The notes under the pieces are model-generated. The model was not told the DNA's origin. It was given only the letters and a program-made list of their open reading frames with translations, and ran no database searches. Shown here in pieces: positions 62,436-64,000 of a stretch of DNA of 64,000 nt (its first letter is position 1; every line of letters starts with the position of its first letter). Source of the stretch: Bacillota bacterium (GTDB lineage: Bacteria; Bacillota; Clostridia; Christensenellales; UMGS416); contig JAEYPH010000007.1 of the NCBI GenBank assembly GCA_023410875.1, positions 1-64,000 on the forward strand, in the 5' to 3' direction. Both the position numbers and the translations under genes were made by a program.

Positions 62436-63040
62436 TGCGCGCTCCTGCCGCCGCGGTGGTGCAGCACCTCGGTCAGTATCACGGCGTTGGCCATGGCGAT
62501 GGGCGATTGCAGCAGCGGCCTTACATTGATCTTGTCATCGCCGCCGCGGGGCGCGCTGCGGCGGAAGGTAGCCTCTCCGGTGAAGGAATCATAACCGCGC
62601 TGGTCATCCTGCAGATGCGGCGCGCGGGCCTTGCCGTGAGGGTCCTCGGCGCTGTAGATGCGGGGAGCCATGGTGCGGGTAACAGAACGATCCTCGGAGA
62701 TGCCCTCGCCGCTGTCATAGCTCATGCTCGCGGTGCCGAAGCCCAAACCCGTACCCTCCAGCGAACCGCCTTCCATCACCGGGACCGACGGCCGAGAGAT
62801 CGGCGTGATCGTGGCCGTCTGGCCGGCCATATCCGGCACATATTCGCTAATCTGCTGGCGCAGCGCGCGCACAGCGTCGGTGGAAAGCGAGCGCAGCTCC
62901 TGGCGCAGCTGGCTGTCATTCGTCGTGAACTGCCGGGGGCGGCCAGGCTGTGTGTTGCTCGTCGCATTGGCCTTGGCAGCCTTGGAAACCAGGCTGGCCA
63001 CGACGCCTATGATGATGAAAAGTACCGGCAAAAATTCCAA
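62423..63040 (-). CDS. hypothetical membrane-anchored protein downstream of floA
   Basis: 205 residues, not recognised. A single hydrophobic helix at the N-terminus (~3-20, 'FLPVLFIIIGVVASLVSKA') is followed by a disordered Ser/Pro/Gly-rich region and 'NDSQLRQELRSLSTDAVRAL'. The C-terminal part has 'PRGGDDKINVRPLLQSPIAM'. The start is a TTG seven bases after GGAGG. Its end overlaps the LytTR gene and it starts 60 bases past floA, so it may be an accessory of FloA membrane domains, by position only. Confidence 0.65.
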   Translation of the reverse strand: MEFLPVLFIIIGVVASLVSKAAKANATSNTQPGRPRQFTTNDSQLRQELRSLSTDAVRALRQQISEYVPDMAGQTATITPISRPSVPVMEGGSLEGTGLGFGTASMSYDSGEGISEDRSVTRTMAPRIYSAEDPHGKARAPHLQDDQRGYDSFTGEATFRRSAPRGGDDKINVRPLLQSPIAMANAVILTEVLHHRGGRSAQWKR

Positions 63041-63100
63041 AGCGATCCCTCCAGACACAAGGGTCCGGGGATGCCCGGCGGGCACCCCCGGCGAAGGTTG

Positions 63101-64000
63101 TTACTTGTTGGGCGTGGGGGGCTGCACCTTATCGGATGTCTGGCTGGAGCCGCCCACGGTGGAGATGGCCTTGCGCATGGAGGTGTCGGCCACCAGGTTC
63201 TGCATGTTGTAATAATCCATGACGCCCAGCTTGCCCTCGCGCAGCGCAGCGGCCATGGCCTTGGGCACCTCGGCCTCGGCCTCCACAACGCGGGCGCGCA
63301 TCTGCTGCTCCAAGGCCACCATTTCCTGCTCTTCGGCCACGGCCATGGCGCGGCGCTGCTCGGCCCTGGCCTGGGCCACACGGCGGTCAGCCTCGGCCTG
63401 GTCCATCTGCAGCTGTGCGCCGATGTTGCGGCCCACGTCCACGTCGGCGATGTCGATGGACAGAATCTCGAAAGCGGTGCCCGAATCCAAGCCCTTGTTG
63501 AGCACGGTGCGGGAAATCAGGTCGGGGTTCTCCAGCACATCCTTGTGGCTGGCAGAGGAACCAACCGTCGTGACGATACCTTCACCGACGCGAGCGATGA
63601 CGGTCTCCTCACCGGCGCCGCCGACAAGGCGGTCGATGTTGGCGCGCACGGTGACGCGGGCCTTGGCCCGCAGCTCGATGCCGTCCTTGGCGATGGCCGC
63701 CACGATAGGCGTCTCGATAACCTTGGGGTTGACGCTCATCTGCACGGCGGTGAGCACGTCGCGGCCGGCCAGGTCGATGGCGCAGGCCTTCTCGAACACC
63801 AGCGTGATGCCGGCGCGCTCGGCGGCGATCAGCGCATTTACGACGCGGTCTACATTGCCGCCGGCCAGATAGTGGGCTTCCAGCGACGAGATGGAGATGT
63901 CCAGGCCGGCCTTCTGCGCCTTGATCATCGGAGTGATGATGCGGGCCGGCGAAACCCGGCGCAGCCGCATGCCCACCAGCGAGAAGATGCCCACCCGCAG
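63101..64000 (-). CDS. floA: flotillin-like protein FloA (partial, N-terminus beyond window)
   Basis: 300 codons run to the window edge without a stop and the first ~30 residues with the membrane hairpin are missing, as the family is about 330 residues. 'VSPARIITPMIKAQKAGLDI', 'AGGNVDRVVNALIAAERAGI' and the Ala/Glu-rich coiled coil ('AQARAEQRRAMAVAEEQEMV') are diagnostic of UPF0365/FloA. It forms membrane microdomains that organise signalling and cell-wall proteins. It is followed by the hypothetical membrane protein and LytTR genes. Confidence 0.93.
   Translation of the reverse strand: MRVGIFSLVGMRLRRVSPARIITPMIKAQKAGLDISISSLEAHYLAGGNVDRVVNALIAAERAGITLVFEKACAIDLAGRDVLTAVQMSVNPKVIETPIVAAIAKDGIELRAKARVTVRANIDRLVGGAGEETVIARVGEGIVTTVGSSASHKDVLENPDLISRTVLNKGLDSGTAFEILSIDIADVDVGRNIGAQLQMDQAEADRRVAQARAEQRRAMAVAEEQEMVALEQQMRARVVEAEAEVPKAMAAALREGKLGVMDYYNMQNLVADTSMRKAISTVGGSSQTSDKVQPPTPNK

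Overview
The window reads as part of a chromosome from an anaerobic, spore-forming Clostridia-type Firmicute with fairly high G+C. Supporting signs are an spore-type transglutaminase (tgl), a LonB protease, a CotJC-like manganese catalase, a glmS ribozyme, a flotillin-like FloA, strong AGGAGG ribosome sites, sigma-A promoters of TTGACA/TATAAT type and tRNA genes with an encoded CCA. I cannot name a genus from the sequence alone. No prophage, plasmid or integrase gene and no CRISPR array is visible.

Layout. 1-2.9 kb: deoC and a GntR regulator, divergent from an iron alcohol dehydrogenase. 2.9-9.3 kb: three secreted repeat proteins (BspA leucine-rich repeats, InlB B-repeats, glycine-rich repeats) that all end in near-identical fibronectin III modules. 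9.5-13.2 kb: cupin, PAS/GGDEF/HD-GYP signalling protein, manganese catalase. 13.3-17.9 kb: a compact cyanophycin operon (isoaspartyl dipeptidase, cyanophycinase, cyanophycin synthetase). 18-23.4 kb: an eight-gene NifX/MinD/Mrp operon resembling the 'orange protein' clusters of strict anaerobes, with several odd start sites. 23.5-26.3 kb: a split permease and an MFS exporter behind an attenuator-like leader. 26.3-28.3 kb: an amidohydrolase flanked by tRNA-Pro 3'-end fragments, next to tRNA-Pro and tRNA-Thr. 28.4-35 kb: lonB, a DUF998 protein, msrAB and an amino-sugar operon (oxidoreductase, nagA, nagB). 35.3-43.7 kb: two hypothetical proteins, subtilisin-like protease, Fpg-like protein, split chromate transporter, ArsR regulator with a small Cys-rich membrane protein, and tgl. 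43.7-49 kb: hairpin array, tRNA-Asn, glmS with ribozyme, glmM, trxB. 49-52.2 kb: phosphate transporter plus DUF47 partner, and rplM-rpsI. 52.4-64 kb: acetyltransferases, a PocR/AraC regulator beside a corrinoid protein, ThuA-like and flavin-reductase genes, recG, an arginine-phosphatase-type enzyme, Sua5, a LytTR regulator, and floA cut by the window edge.

The most striking unexplained signal is noncoding. A ~65-bp two-hairpin repeat occurs four times (38.3, 43.1, 46.4 and 50.9 kb), each time downstream of a gene and in the sense direction, with base-pair-preserving changes in its second stem. At two of these sites it is preceded by a ~200-bp element whose central 10-bp stem differs by three compensatory pair changes while its loop stays the same. 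This looks like a family of structured 3'-UTR RNAs or palindromic mobile elements. Functionally, glmM, glmS, nagA and nagB join amino-sugar supply and recycling, and the cph genes join storage and release of aspartate and arginine.
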